Assembly (NCBI GenBank): GCA_913064925.1
Contig: CAJYBN010000052.1
Span: 1 to 14,424, forward strand
Reading direction: 5' to 3'
Length of the DNA: 14,424 nucleotides
Origin: an uncultured Peptococcaceae bacterium
GTDB lineage: Bacteria; Bacillota; Desulfotomaculia; Desulfotomaculales; Desulfallaceae
In this document: positions 1-7,398 of the stretch, in pieces
How the letters are laid out: each line of letters starts with the position of its first letter
How positions within the stretch are numbered: position 1 is the first letter of the stretch
Notes under the pieces: model-generated
Told to the model about the DNA's origin: nothing
Seen by the model: the letters and a program-made list of their open reading frames with translations, nothing else
The model's database searches: none
Made by a program: the position numbers and the translations under genes

Positions 1-7
1 ATGAGCC

Positions 8-724
8 ATGTATAAGATACTGGTGGTGGATGATGAAAAACACATTGTGGAGCTGATCAAATTCAACCTGGAGCGGGACGGCTTTCAGGTAATCACGGCG
101 TACGACGGCGAGGAGGCGGTCAAGCAGGCGCGCTCCGGCGATCCCGATTTAATCATCTTGGACATCATGCTACCCGTCATGGACGGCCTGGAAGTGTGCC
201 GGCAGTTGAAGCAGGACAAGGAAACCAGGAACATCCCGGTCATCATGCTTAGCGCCAAGGGTGACGAATTAGATAAAATACTGGGCCTGGAAATAGGGGC
301 CGACGATTACGTGACCAAGCCATTCAGCCCGCGGGAATTAGTGGCCCGGGTCAAGGCCAGGCTGCGCTGGCTGCAGATGGAAAGCGAAAACAGGGAGCAG
401 GAGGCCGGCGCGGGAAAAAGAATAAACCTGGGCCGGCTGGTTATCGACCAGGAAAGGTTCGAGGTGCTGGTAGACGGCGAGCGGCAGGAGTTGACCCCCA
501 AGGAATTCGAGCTGCTGCGGTACATGGCCAGCAAGCCGGGCAAGGTATTTACCCGCGAGCAGCTGCTGGAAAAGATATGGGGTTACGACTTCGTCGGCGA
601 CTCCCGTACCGTGGACGTGCACATCAGGCATTTGCGGCAAAAACTGGAAAAATACCCCGGTATGCCCCAGTACATTGAAACAGTGCGCGGGGTGGGTTAC
701 CGGTTCAGGGAGGTATCCAGTTGA
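8..724 (+). CDS. phoP: OmpR/PhoB-family response regulator (PhoP-like)
   Basis: This is a DNA-binding response regulator of 238 residues, the normal length for the OmpR family. The receiver domain spans about residues 1-120, with acidic pocket D8/D9, phospho-acceptor D52 (in LIILDIMLP), S82 as the switch Ser/Thr and K104 (in DDYVTKPF). A winged-helix domain spans about 139-234, with ELTPKEFELL, the recognition-helix stretch DSRTVDVHIRHLRQKL and the end motif TVRGVGYRFR. The receiver most resembles Firmicute PhoP proteins, but no phosphate-uptake genes are visible, so the regulon is not shown by context. Only seven bases precede the ATG, so its ribosome binding site lies outside the window; a stop (TGA, 2-4) sits in frame just upstream. 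Its TGA stop overlaps the TTG start of the kinase, indicating translational coupling. Confidence 0.93.
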   Translation: MYKILVVDDEKHIVELIKFNLERDGFQVITAYDGEEAVKQARSGDPDLIILDIMLPVMDGLEVCRQLKQDKETRNIPVIMLSAKGDELDKILGLEIGADDYVTKPFSPRELVARVKARLRWLQMESENREQEAGAGKRINLGRLVIDQERFEVLVDGERQELTPKEFELLRYMASKPGKVFTREQLLEKIWGYDFVGDSRTVDVHIRHLRQKLEKYPGMPQYIETVRGVGYRFREVSS

Positions 725-2103
725 ACATCTGGCGTGCGTTTCAAGGTATCGGCTGGCGCCCGGTGGCCAGTTATTTTTTTATGCTGCTGATTTTCTTTGC
801 CATCTTGAAGCTTTACGCCGTGGAAAAAGTCAGCATCGTGGGTGCCATTGCCGTGGCTTTGCCCTTTGCCGTAAGCTTGGCCTGGGTGCTCTACCGGCGG
901 GTGATCAAGCCGTTGAATGTGATTATCACTGCTTCTCGGGAAATGGCCCAGGGAAACCTGGACCGGCAAATCAACATTTTTACCCGGGATGAGATCGGCG
1001 ACCTGGCCAGGAGCATCAACGACATGGCAGCGCGCCTGCGGGTTACCATTGAAGAAATCACCGAGGAAAAAAACCGCGCCCAGGCCATATTGAACAGCAT
1101 GGCCGATGGGGTCATTGCCTTGGACCGCGAAGGGCGCATTATCATGATGAACCCCGCTGTGGAAGCCATGCTGGGCATCAACCGGGCGGAGTACACGGGC
1201 AAAAACATAACGGAAGTGTTATGCAGTTTTGACCTTCACCCGGTTATGCAAATGGTGCAGGACAGCAACAAGCCGCTGTCCCGGGAGATAAACATCCCCT
1301 CCCCGGAACCGCGCATCTTCATGTTGCGGGCCACGCCGCTGGACGGCAGCAGCCAGGGCGGGGCGGTGGTACTGCTGCGGGACATTACCGAGCGCAAGCG
1401 CATGGAGCAAATGCGCAGCGAGTTTGTAGCCAATGTTTCCCATGAGCTAAGAACACCCCTCACTTCCATTCAGGGATTCGTGGAAACGCTGCTGGAAAGC
1501 GGCACGGAGGATCCAAAGATGACCAGGTACTTTTTAGAAATAATTGCCAAGGAAACCCGGCGGCTTTCCAAGCTGGTGAACGAGCTGCTGGATCTCTCGC
1601 GGATAGAGGAACGGCGCATGGTGCACCGGTGGCAGCGGGTGGAAATCGACACGCTGGTGGACAGGATGTTGACCATTTGCGGTACCCGTGCCGAGGACAA
1701 GGAAATCGATTTCCGGGTCAACTTGCCGCCGCGCCTGCCGCCGTTGTACGGCGACCCGGACATGTTGGCCCAGGTGCTGATCAACCTGGTGGACAACGCC
1801 ATCAAGTTCACCCCGCCCGGCGGTAGCGTGAGTTTGAGCGCTTCCGTGGAAGGCGATGAGGTTAGGCTGGATGTGTCGGACACCGGTGTTGGCATACCGG
1901 CGGAGAACCTGCCCCGCATTTTTGAAAGATTTTACCGGGTGGAAAAGGCCCGCAGCAGGGAACGGGGCGGCACCGGGCTGGGACTGGCCATTGTCAAGCA
2001 TATCGTCAAGGGGCACGGGGGCAGGGTGGAAGTGAAAAGCACCGTGGGCAAGGGCACAGTTTTTTCCGTATTCCTGCCCTTATCGCCACCCGCCCGCAGC
2101 TGA
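721..2103 (+). CDS. phoR: PhoR/PnpS-like membrane histidine kinase with HAMP and PAS
   Basis: This 460-residue sensor kinase is the presumed partner of the regulator just upstream. Domains in order are TM1 (about 14-32), TM2 (about 38-57), HAMP (about 58-110), PAS (about 118-222), HisKA with H241 in VANVSHELRTPLTS, and HATPase_c with the N box at N359 (LVDNAIKFT), G1 DTGVGI, F box ERFYRV and G2 GGTGLGLAIVKH. All catalytic boxes are intact. The TTG start is chosen because GGGAGG (708-713) lies 7 bases upstream and because TTGA fuses the start to the regulator's stop. It is oddly short: the two helices are joined by only about five residues, so there is no extracytoplasmic sensor domain like that of Bacillus PhoR. 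Signal input is therefore likely through the membrane, HAMP or PAS. The phoR symbol is a family-level assignment. Confidence 0.92.
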   Translation: MNIWRAFQGIGWRPVASYFFMLLIFFAILKLYAVEKVSIVGAIAVALPFAVSLAWVLYRRVIKPLNVIITASREMAQGNLDRQINIFTRDEIGDLARSINDMAARLRVTIEEITEEKNRAQAILNSMADGVIALDREGRIIMMNPAVEAMLGINRAEYTGKNITEVLCSFDLHPVMQMVQDSNKPLSREINIPSPEPRIFMLRATPLDGSSQGGAVVLLRDITERKRMEQMRSEFVANVSHELRTPLTSIQGFVETLLESGTEDPKMTRYFLEIIAKETRRLSKLVNELLDLSRIEERRMVHRWQRVEIDTLVDRMLTICGTRAEDKEIDFRVNLPPRLPPLYGDPDMLAQVLINLVDNAIKFTPPGGSVSLSASVEGDEVRLDVSDTGVGIPAENLPRIFERFYRVEKARSRERGGTGLGLAIVKHIVKGHGGRVEVKSTVGKGTVFSVFLPLSPPARS

Positions 2104-2256
2104 AACTGCCAAATGAGCCATTGCAGGTGCTTTTGTTCCTCGAGCGAACGACGTACGGCGCACCGGGTAACAACTCTTGGCGAAGCGAAGGAGCGAAACC
2201 GGGGGGCGCGCGCAGGACGCGCACGCCAGTCCTTTGTCAACACTCCCGCAGCTGAA
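2093..2256. repeat. 12-base direct repeats bracketing a GC-rich non-coding insert
   Basis: CCCGCAGCTGAA occurs at 2093-2104 and again at 2245-2256. The first copy contains the kinase stop codon (TGA 2101-2103). The 140 bases between them are non-coding in character, with GAGCGAA twice (2142-2148, 2191-2197), GCGAAGCGAAGGAGCG and a short GCGCG/CGCGC inverted repeat. This could be a small insertion or dispersed intergenic repeat that duplicated its target, or a local duplication. The mobile interpretation is inference; only the repeats themselves are seen. Confidence 0.4.
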
Positions 2257-2274
2257 GCGCAGCTTTGTTTTTTT
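2250..2274 (+). terminator. Weak intrinsic terminator after the two-component pair
   Basis: AGCTG-AAGCG-CAGCT (2250-2264) forms a five-pair stem with a five-base loop and is followed directly by a T-rich run (TTTGTTTTTTT region, 2264-2274). The stem is short, but position and T-tract fit termination of the regulator-kinase transcript before the next gene. It overlaps the second copy of the direct repeat. Confidence 0.4.
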
Positions 2275-2347
2275 GCCGGCGAGGCAGGAAATTGGCGGTT
2301 GGCGGGGTAGTAAATTAAGTAGCAAAAGTAATTTGGCGGGGTACGGT

Positions 2348-3292
2348 GTGGCTAGGTACAGAATTCGCCCCAGCCGGTTTATTCCCGCGGTGGCGGTTTT
2401 AGCTTGTTTGCTGGCGTTGGCCGGCTGGGGCGTTTGGAGCGCTCTGGCCTGGGCGAAAAGTGCCGTTCTGCACCACCTGCTGGACGTGCGCTTTCTCGCC
2501 CACGACGAAATAACGCAAACCGTTCCGGTTCAGGGGTTGTTGATCAAGCAGGAGGAGTTAATTAAAGCTCCAGTGCCCGGGAAGCTGCACCTTTTGGTGC
2601 GGGACGGCGAGCGACTGCGGGTGGGCGCGCCGCTGGCCGAAATTCAGGGAATCACATGCAAAACTCTTTACAGTCCCCGGGCTGGGGTTTTTTGCACACA
2701 CCTGGACGGCCTGGAAAATTTGCTTGTCCCCGGGGCCTTGGACGTGCTGGACATGGGGGCGGTGGAAAAAATCAAGACCCGCTTGCCTCAGCCGAAAACA
2801 GGCGCAGAGGTGCAAAGCGGCCAGTTTATCGGCAAAGTGGTGGATAACCTGCAGCCGCTGCTCCTTTACGTGGAGATGGAAAACGCGCCGGAACCGGCAC
2901 CGCCCGTAGGAGCGGCAGTGCGCTTGCTTCTGGAGGGCCGGGAATTGGTGGGCCGCGTCAAGGAAGTCCGGGAATTCGGCGGCCGGCGTGCCCTGCTGGT
3001 GGAAACCGGGGATTACCCGGCGGACCTGGTGCACCGGCGGCGGGTGTCCATGCAGCTGGTGACCCGGCGATTGGCGGGCTGGCTGGTGCCAGAAGGGGCC
3101 ATTGTTTTTCAGGAAGGCCAGCCGGGTATTTACGTGGTAGTCAAGCAAGTGGTACGCTGGATTCCCGTGGCGGTGACAGACCGCCTGGAGGGTAAGGTAT
3201 CCATAGAAGGCGGTCATTTGAGCAGCACCGTTCGCTATATCAGCAACCCGCGCTGGGTGCGGGACGGCACCAGGCTGGGAGATGGAGGATGA
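2348..3292 (+). CDS. HlyD-like single-pass membrane protein (adaptor-type)
   Basis: This 314-residue protein has one N-terminal membrane segment (about residues 12-33) after a short basic leader, then an all-beta-looking extracytoplasmic body. The stretch APVPGKLHLLVRDGERLRVG resembles the biotinyl/lipoyl-like hammerhead of HlyD/membrane-fusion proteins, and a second conserved-looking stretch LVPEGAIVFQEGQPGIYVV lies near the end. No coiled-coil hairpin or transporter partner is seen, so export activity is not shown. The frame stays open upstream to a TTG at 2177, but that extension runs through the repeat/terminator region and looks non-coding. GTG 2348 is preferred (GGGG at 2338-2341, TM close to the N-terminus); TTG 2333 is an alternative. 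Its end overlaps yggS by 11 bases. Sitting at the head of a division cluster suggests an envelope role, which is inference. Confidence 0.65.
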   Translation: MARYRIRPSRFIPAVAVLACLLALAGWGVWSALAWAKSAVLHHLLDVRFLAHDEITQTVPVQGLLIKQEELIKAPVPGKLHLLVRDGERLRVGAPLAEIQGITCKTLYSPRAGVFCTHLDGLENLLVPGALDVLDMGAVEKIKTRLPQPKTGAEVQSGQFIGKVVDNLQPLLLYVEMENAPEPAPPVGAAVRLLLEGRELVGRVKEVREFGGRRALLVETGDYPADLVHRRRVSMQLVTRRLAGWLVPEGAIVFQEGQPGIYVVVKQVVRWIPVAVTDRLEGKVSIEGGHLSSTVRYISNPRWVRDGTRLGDGG

Positions 3293-3983
3293 TCTTTTGG
3301 GCGTAAGGGAAAATCTGCACCGGGTGAGGGAAAGGGTGCGCCTGGCCGCTGCGCGGGCCGGCCGCGACCCGCGGGAAATAAAAATTATTGCCGTTACCAA
3401 GCAGGTCCCGGTGCCCAGCATCAAGGAAGCCCTAAAGGCGGGAATCGCGGACCTGGGGGAAAACCGCGTGCAGGAAATGACGGCCAAGATGGCTGAACTG
3501 CCCGCGGGTGTGCGCTGGCACATGATCGGGCACCTGCAGACCAACAAGGTAAAACACGTGGTGGGCCGGGTGGAACTGGTACATTCCCTGGACAGTTTGC
3601 ACCTGGCCCGGGAGATTGACCGGCGTTCCGGCAGGCTGGGCGTGGTTACGCGGGCGCTGGTACAGGTCAACGTGGCCGGCGAGGAAAGCAAGTTCGGCGT
3701 CAGTCCCGCCGAATTGCCCGATTTCCTGGTAGCGCTGCAGGAATTGGAGCGGGTCGAGGTATGCGGGCTGATGACCATCGCCCCGTACGTCGAGGACCCG
3801 GAAGAGGTCAGGCCGGTTTTCCGCGAGCTGCGCCGGCTGGCCCGGCGGTTGGACGGGCGGGTGCCCCGCGTGCGGTTAAACCACCTGTCCATGGGTATGA
3901 CCAACGACTTCGAGGTGGCGGTGGAGGAAGGTTCCGATATGCTGCGCCTGGGCACGGCGATATTCGGTGCCCGCATATATTAA
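3282..3983 (+). CDS. yggS: YggS/YlmE-family PLP homeostasis protein
   Basis: This pyridoxal-5'-phosphate-binding protein (PLPBP/COG0325 family) is single-domain, with an alanine-racemase-like TIM-barrel fold. It has no known enzymatic turnover, and family members buffer free PLP. The PLP lysine is K40 in IIAVTKQ. Other family blocks are GENRVQE, WHMIGHLQTNKVK, LMTIAPY and LSMGMTNDFEVAVEEGSDM. Length (233 residues) is normal. The start is uncertain: ATG 3282 has only GGGA immediately before it, whereas TTG 3297 has GGAGG (3284-3288) eight bases upstream and would give 228 residues beginning at the usual family N-terminus (xGVRENL). It overlaps the preceding gene by 11 bases and is followed 16 bases later by sepF, the ylmE-ylmF order known from Bacillus. 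Confidence 0.93.
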   Translation: MEDDLLGVRENLHRVRERVRLAAARAGRDPREIKIIAVTKQVPVPSIKEALKAGIADLGENRVQEMTAKMAELPAGVRWHMIGHLQTNKVKHVVGRVELVHSLDSLHLAREIDRRSGRLGVVTRALVQVNVAGEESKFGVSPAELPDFLVALQELERVEVCGLMTIAPYVEDPEEVRPVFRELRRLARRLDGRVPRVRLNHLSMGMTNDFEVAVEEGSDMLRLGTAIFGARIY

Positions 3984-3999
3984 AAGAGGAGTGGTCAAA

Positions 4000-4446
4000 G
4001 TGGCCAAAAAACTGGTGGACAGGGTACTGAACTTCATGGGTTTTGAAGAGGAGCCGCTGGAAGAGGACAAGGAGCAGGAGAGCTACTTAGCCGGGGAAGA
4101 CACGGCCATACAGCAGAAGCCGAGGAAAAACAAGGGCCAGGTGGTGAGCCTGCACGCGCAGCGGCAGGTGCGGGTAGTGGTTCTAGAGCCTTCCAGCTTC
4201 GATGACGTGCAGGCCATTGCCGATAACCTCAAGAACAGGCGTCCCGTGATCGTGAACCTGGAACAGGCGGAACCCGACCTGGCCAAGCGGGTGGTGGATT
4301 TCGCCAGCGGCGCCACGTACGCGCTGAACGGCAGCATGCAAAAAGTGGGCAAGGGTATATTTCTATTCGTGCCCAGCAACATAGACATAGACAGTGAAAT
4401 GGAGGAACGATTTAAAGACAAGGGTATTTTTTCCTGGATGAAGTGA
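4000..4446 (+). CDS. sepF: Cell division protein SepF
   Basis: SepF is the membrane anchor and organiser of FtsZ filaments at the septum in Gram-positive bacteria. The 148-residue product has an N-terminal amphipathic helix (residues 1-13, MAKKLVDRVLNFM) for membrane binding, an acidic/polar linker (15-46) and the SepF core domain (about 50-131) with VVVLEPSSFDDVQAIAD, RPVIVNLEQ, VVDFASGATYALNG and the end motif GIFLFVPSNIDI. GTG 4000 is chosen because GAGGAG (3986-3991) lies eight bases upstream and it starts exactly at the membrane helix; the frame is open from 3967 inside yggS, but that longer start has no ribosome binding site. Its TGA overlaps a possible GTG start of proC. Confidence 0.95.
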   Translation: MAKKLVDRVLNFMGFEEEPLEEDKEQESYLAGEDTAIQQKPRKNKGQVVSLHAQRQVRVVVLEPSSFDDVQAIADNLKNRRPVIVNLEQAEPDLAKRVVDFASGATYALNGSMQKVGKGIFLFVPSNIDIDSEMEERFKDKGIFSWMK

Positions 4447-4469
4447 AAAGCGGAAGGTGTGTTTTGTTT

Positions 4470-5294
4470 ATGCCCCAGTTGACAAACAAGGTGGGTTTTA
4501 TCGGCGGCGGAGCCATGGCCGAGGCGCTGATTGCTGGGTTTACCGGAAACGGGCTGCTGTCGCCGGCCAACGTGCTGGTCAGCGACGTCAAGGCCGAGCG
4601 CACGGCCTACCTGCGGGAAAAGTACGGAGTCGGGGTGGCACGGGATAACGCGGCGCTGGTGGGCGCTGCGGACACGGTCATCCTGGCGGTGAAGCCTTTC
4701 GTGCTGGGCCGGGTGCTGGCGGAAACCGGCGGCCTGTTCGGCGAAGGCCATACTGTCATTTCCATTGCCGCGGGCATAACCACGTCGTACATAGAAAAAT
4801 TTTTTTCGGCTCGTGTGCCGGTGGTGCGGGTGATGCCCAACACCCCGGCGCTGGTGGGCATGGGGGCCGCGGCGATTTGCTGCGGCAAGTGGGCTGCGGA
4901 GCGCCACCGGGAAATGGCCCTGGAGCTGTTTAGTGCAGTGGGCCGGGCGGTGGCGGTGGAAGAAGGCATGATGGACGCCGTTACCGGTTTGAGCGGCAGC
5001 GGCCCGGCTTACATGTATGTCATCATCGAGGCGCTGGCTGATGCCGGGGTGCGCATGGGGCTGCCGCGCGATGTCGCCCAGACCCTGGCGGCCCAGACCA
5101 TGCTGGGCGCGGCGGGGATGGTCCTGCAAACGGGGCGGCATCCCGGCGCGCTGAAGGATATGGTGACCACGCCCGGCGGCACCACCATCGAGGGATTATT
5201 TGCCCTGGAGGAAGGCGGCGTGCGGGCCGCCCTGGGCCGGGCGGTGGAAATGGCCAGCCGGCGCTCCCGGCAGCTTTCGGGCGAAGACAAATAA
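4470..5294 (+). CDS. proC: Pyrroline-5-carboxylate reductase
   Basis: ProC carries out the last step of proline synthesis, NAD(P)H-dependent reduction of 1-pyrroline-5-carboxylate, in the cytosol. The product is 274 residues, typical for the family. The Rossmann motif GFIGGGAMAEA is at residues 9-19. The VMPNTPALVGMGAAA block and the C-terminal P5CR signature (LSGSGPAYMYVIIEALADAG, from residue 174) are intact, as is TTPGGTTIEG (from 233). ATG 4470 is taken because it sits at the family N-terminus with GGAAGG (4452-4457) upstream. TTG 4464 has better spacing from that site, and GTG 4443 overlaps the sepF stop, so the exact start is open. Its place between sepF and yggT matches other clostridial and Gram-positive division clusters. 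Confidence 0.94.
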   Translation: MPQLTNKVGFIGGGAMAEALIAGFTGNGLLSPANVLVSDVKAERTAYLREKYGVGVARDNAALVGAADTVILAVKPFVLGRVLAETGGLFGEGHTVISIAAGITTSYIEKFFSARVPVVRVMPNTPALVGMGAAAICCGKWAAERHREMALELFSAVGRAVAVEEGMMDAVTGLSGSGPAYMYVIIEALADAGVRMGLPRDVAQTLAAQTMLGAAGMVLQTGRHPGALKDMVTTPGGTTIEGLFALEEGGVRAALGRAVEMASRRSRQLSGEDK

Positions 5295-5310
5295 TGATAC
5301 GGGGTGACTT

Positions 5311-5583
5311 ATGGGTATCGGAGTTATTACGGTAATAAACGTTGCTTTCCAGGTTTACACTTGGCTGATAATTATCCGCATTATTCTTTCCTGGATCCGG
5401 GTGAATCCCTACCAGCCTGTGGTGAGATTTATATACGAGAGCACCGAACCGGTGCTGGGTTTTTTCCGGCGCATTATTCCGCCGGTCGGCATGTTCGATT
5501 TTTCGCCCATCGTGGCCTTTTTCGCCCTGGAACTTTTACGCCGGCTGCTGGTCAACCTGCTCATGTCGGTGGGTATATTCTGA
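5311..5583 (+). CDS. yggT: YggT/YlmG family membrane protein
   Basis: This small integral membrane protein has 90 residues. Two hydrophobic helices are visible, about residues 5-28 and 66-87, flanking a conserved central stretch with ILSWIRVNPYQPVVRFIY and the family block EPVLGFFRRIIPPVGMFDFS, followed by PIVAFFALELL. The molecular function of the family is not established; members are commonly encoded beside sepF and divIVA and have been linked to envelope or division processes. GGGGTGA (5301-5307) precedes the ATG at close spacing. It starts 16 bases after proC and ends one base before the ylmH start codon, so it is almost certainly co-transcribed and translationally linked. Confidence 0.93.
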   Translation: MGIGVITVINVAFQVYTWLIIIRIILSWIRVNPYQPVVRFIYESTEPVLGFFRRIIPPVGMFDFSPIVAFFALELLRRLLVNLLMSVGIF

Positions 5584-5584
5584 C

Positions 5585-6376
5585 ATGGCGGCGGCGCACC
5601 GCGATGAGCTGTTAAATGCGGCAACCTCCCCGGAAGACCGGGAAATACTGGCCCGGGCCCTGGATATGGGCAGCGCGGTGCTCAAAACCAACCGCCCCCG
5701 GGTGACTGATTTCCACGATCCCTTCAGCTGCGGGCTGATCATGCGGGCGGCGGCATCCATACCGGGCCTGGCGGCTGCGGCGGACGGCGGGTATCCCGGG
5801 GCGGAACGGGCCAGGGTGGTCATTTACCCGGATTTCTGGCCCGTAGCGGAGCTGGATGCCGGGCTGGCCTTCCTGGCCATCCGGGGCAACTTTCGTTTCG
5901 GCGCCGCTGGGCACCGCGATTACCTGGGCGCGCTGCTGGGCCTGGGCCTGCGGCGGGAGAAGCTGGGCGACATCATCGCCGGCGAGGAGGGCGCGCAGGT
6001 TGTGGCTGCCGCCGAAGTGGCCGGCTATATCCGGGCCGAGCTGACCAGGGTGGGCCGGGTGCGGGTTACGGTGCGGCAGATCAGCCGGGAAGAAGTGACG
6101 CCGCCCCCGGCCCGGGGCCGGGAAATCAGAGTGACGGTGCCTTCGATGCGCCTGGACGCCGTTGCCGCGCAGGGTTTTCAAATGTCGCGCAGCAAAATGG
6201 CCCGGGAAATCGCCGCCGGGAAAATATATTTAAACTGGCGCCCCTGCCAGGACCCGTCCGCCGCCGTCGGGCCAGGGGACGTGATTTCCGCCCGGGGGCG
6301 AGGGCGGCTGGAAATTCAGCAAACGGGCGGCAAAACCAGAAAGGACCGCATCGGCCTGTTGCTGAAAAGGCTGTGA
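5585..6376 (+). CDS. ylmH: YlmH-type S4-domain RNA-binding protein
   Basis: The product is 263 residues, the normal YlmH length. The N-terminal part (about 1-175) carries the YlmH-specific fold, with VTDFHDPFSCGLIMRAAA, VVIYPDFW, FLAIRGNFRFG.AGHRDYLGALLGLG and LRREKLGDII. The C-terminal part (about 187-245) is an S4 RNA-binding domain with MRLDAVAAQGFQMSRSKM and IAAGKIYLNW...VGPGDVIS. YlmH binds ribosomes or tRNA, and in Bacillus subtilis it has been reported to be able to act in ribosome-associated quality control; that role here is by homology only. The ATG lies one base after the yggT stop, with GGTGGG (5568-5573) inside yggT as the likely ribosome binding site. Confidence 0.93.
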   Translation: MAAAHRDELLNAATSPEDREILARALDMGSAVLKTNRPRVTDFHDPFSCGLIMRAAASIPGLAAAADGGYPGAERARVVIYPDFWPVAELDAGLAFLAIRGNFRFGAAGHRDYLGALLGLGLRREKLGDIIAGEEGAQVVAAAEVAGYIRAELTRVGRVRVTVRQISREEVTPPPARGREIRVTVPSMRLDAVAAQGFQMSRSKMAREIAAGKIYLNWRPCQDPSAAVGPGDVISARGRGRLEIQQTGGKTRKDRIGLLLKRL

Positions 6377-6437
6377 AACCGCGCCTGCCGGGAACGAGGC
6401 GCCGGACCGCCGCGGGTTGGGATCGGAGGTGGTTGGA

Positions 6438-7106
6438 GTGCTCACCCCCCTGGATATACAAAAAAAAGAATTTAAGCGTTCTTTCCGGGGCTACAACGAG
6501 GAAGAAGTGGACCAGTTCCTGGACCAGCTGGTACAGGATTACGAAGCTCTTTTACTGGAAAACCAAACCCTGAAGGAAAAACTGGAAGCCAGCGAAGCGG
6601 CCAAGTCTCGTTACGAGGAAATGGAAAAGATAATCAAGGACGCCGTCATCATGGCGCAGAAAAACGCGGAAGACCTGCAGCAGAACGCCCGCCAGGAAGC
6701 GAACGTGATGTTGGAAGAGGCGCGCCTGCAGGCCGAAAAAATCATCGGCGAGGCAGAGGAGCAGGCGGCACGCACCCTACAGGAAGCCAGGGAGCGGGCC
6801 AGGTACAGGATCAGGGAGGCCGAGGAACGGGTGCGGGCCATCATGGACGAGTACCGTTTTTTGGAAAAACAGGCCCGCGTTTTTCGAGCTAAATTCCGCT
6901 CGTTCCTGGAGGCGCAGCTCAGCCTGTTGGAGCACCAGGCGGAGGAAGCCCTGGGGGTGCTGAACGGCGCCGGCTCTGGGTGGGCGGAAGCGGCCGCCGG
7001 CCGGGCCGCCGCCGGCGCAGGGGAAGGCTCCCTGCCTGAAGCGGCGAAGGAAGCGGAAGAAGAGGCGGCAGGCGGCGGGGAAGCAGCCGGCGGGACGGCG
7101 GGTTAG
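6438..7106 (+). CDS. divIVA: DivIVA-family pole/septum scaffold protein
   Basis: DivIVA is a coiled-coil protein that binds negatively curved membrane at poles and septa. The product is 222 residues. The N-terminal domain (1-60) begins MLTPLDIQKKEFKRSFRGYN and contains F16-R17, equivalent to the membrane-inserting Phe-Arg of Bacillus DivIVA, then EEEVDQFLDQL. A long Glu/Ala/Arg/Gln-rich coiled coil spans about 30-170, and the last 45 residues are a low-complexity Ala/Gly/Glu tail that looks disordered and is probably lineage-specific. The start is fixed at GTG 6438 by GGAGGTGG (6425-6432) and the family N-terminus; the open frame extends back to TTG 6417 without support. It is 61 bases after ylmH, the widest gap in the cluster, and four bases before yggU. 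Confidence 0.94.
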   Translation: MLTPLDIQKKEFKRSFRGYNEEEVDQFLDQLVQDYEALLLENQTLKEKLEASEAAKSRYEEMEKIIKDAVIMAQKNAEDLQQNARQEANVMLEEARLQAEKIIGEAEEQAARTLQEARERARYRIREAEERVRAIMDEYRFLEKQARVFRAKFRSFLEAQLSLLEHQAEEALGVLNGAGSGWAEAAAGRAAAGAGEGSLPEAAKEAEEEAAGGGEAAGGTAG

Positions 7107-7110
7107 CGGT

Positions 7111-7398
7111 ATGCTGCAGGTAAAAAGCGACGGCGGCGGGGTAACCATCAAGGTGCGCGTGCAGCCCAGGGCTGCCCGCAACCAGGTGGCCGGCCTGCTG
7201 AACGGAGCCCTGAAGGTGCGCCTCACCGCGCCGCCGGTGGAGGGTGCCGCCAACAAGGCTTGCTGCGCTTTCATAGCCGAGCTGCTGGGCGTGCCCAAAA
7301 GCAGGGTGGCGGTTGTGCAGGGCCGCACCGGCCGCAATAAAACGCTTCGCATCGAGGGAGTGACGGCGGAAGAGGTGCGAAAAAAGCTGCAATATTGA
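7111..7398 (+). CDS. yggU: DUF167/YggU family protein
   Basis: This small single-domain protein of 95 residues belongs to the DUF167 (UPF0235) family, whose function is not known. Family landmarks are IKVRVQPRAARNQVAG, LKVRLTAPPVEGAANKA, the helix ELLGVPKSRVAV and the end block GRTGRNKTLRIEG. It begins four bases after the divIVA stop without a strong ribosome binding site of its own (GGCGGG at 7096-7101 is the nearest), so it probably relies on coupling with divIVA. It is the last gene of the cluster: its TGA stop (7396-7398) lies inside the -35 box of the ileS promoter. Confidence 0.9.
   Translation: MLQVKSDGGGVTIKVRVQPRAARNQVAGLLNGALKVRLTAPPVEGAANKACCAFIAELLGVPKSRVAVVQGRTGRNKTLRIEGVTAEEVRKKLQY

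Noticed and set aside
2141..2245. Possible CRISPR-like or tandem repeat array in the GC-rich gap
   Set aside because: Only two short GAGCGAA copies and one pair of 12-mers occur; there is no regular repeat-spacer periodicity.
2113..2310. Small plus-strand frame in the gap after the kinase
   Set aside because: It has no ribosome binding site and no family resemblance. It crosses the repeats and terminator-like hairpin and overlaps the next frame.
2177..2347. N-terminal extension of the HlyD-like protein from TTG 2177
   Set aside because: The extension reads through the direct-repeat/terminator stretch, has no ribosome binding site and moves the membrane segment far from the N-terminus.
2558..3976. 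A 472-codon minus-strand open frame opposite the HlyD-like gene and yggS
   Set aside because: It covers two oppositely oriented genes, one with clear family motifs. Composition and lack of any motif mark it as a shadow.
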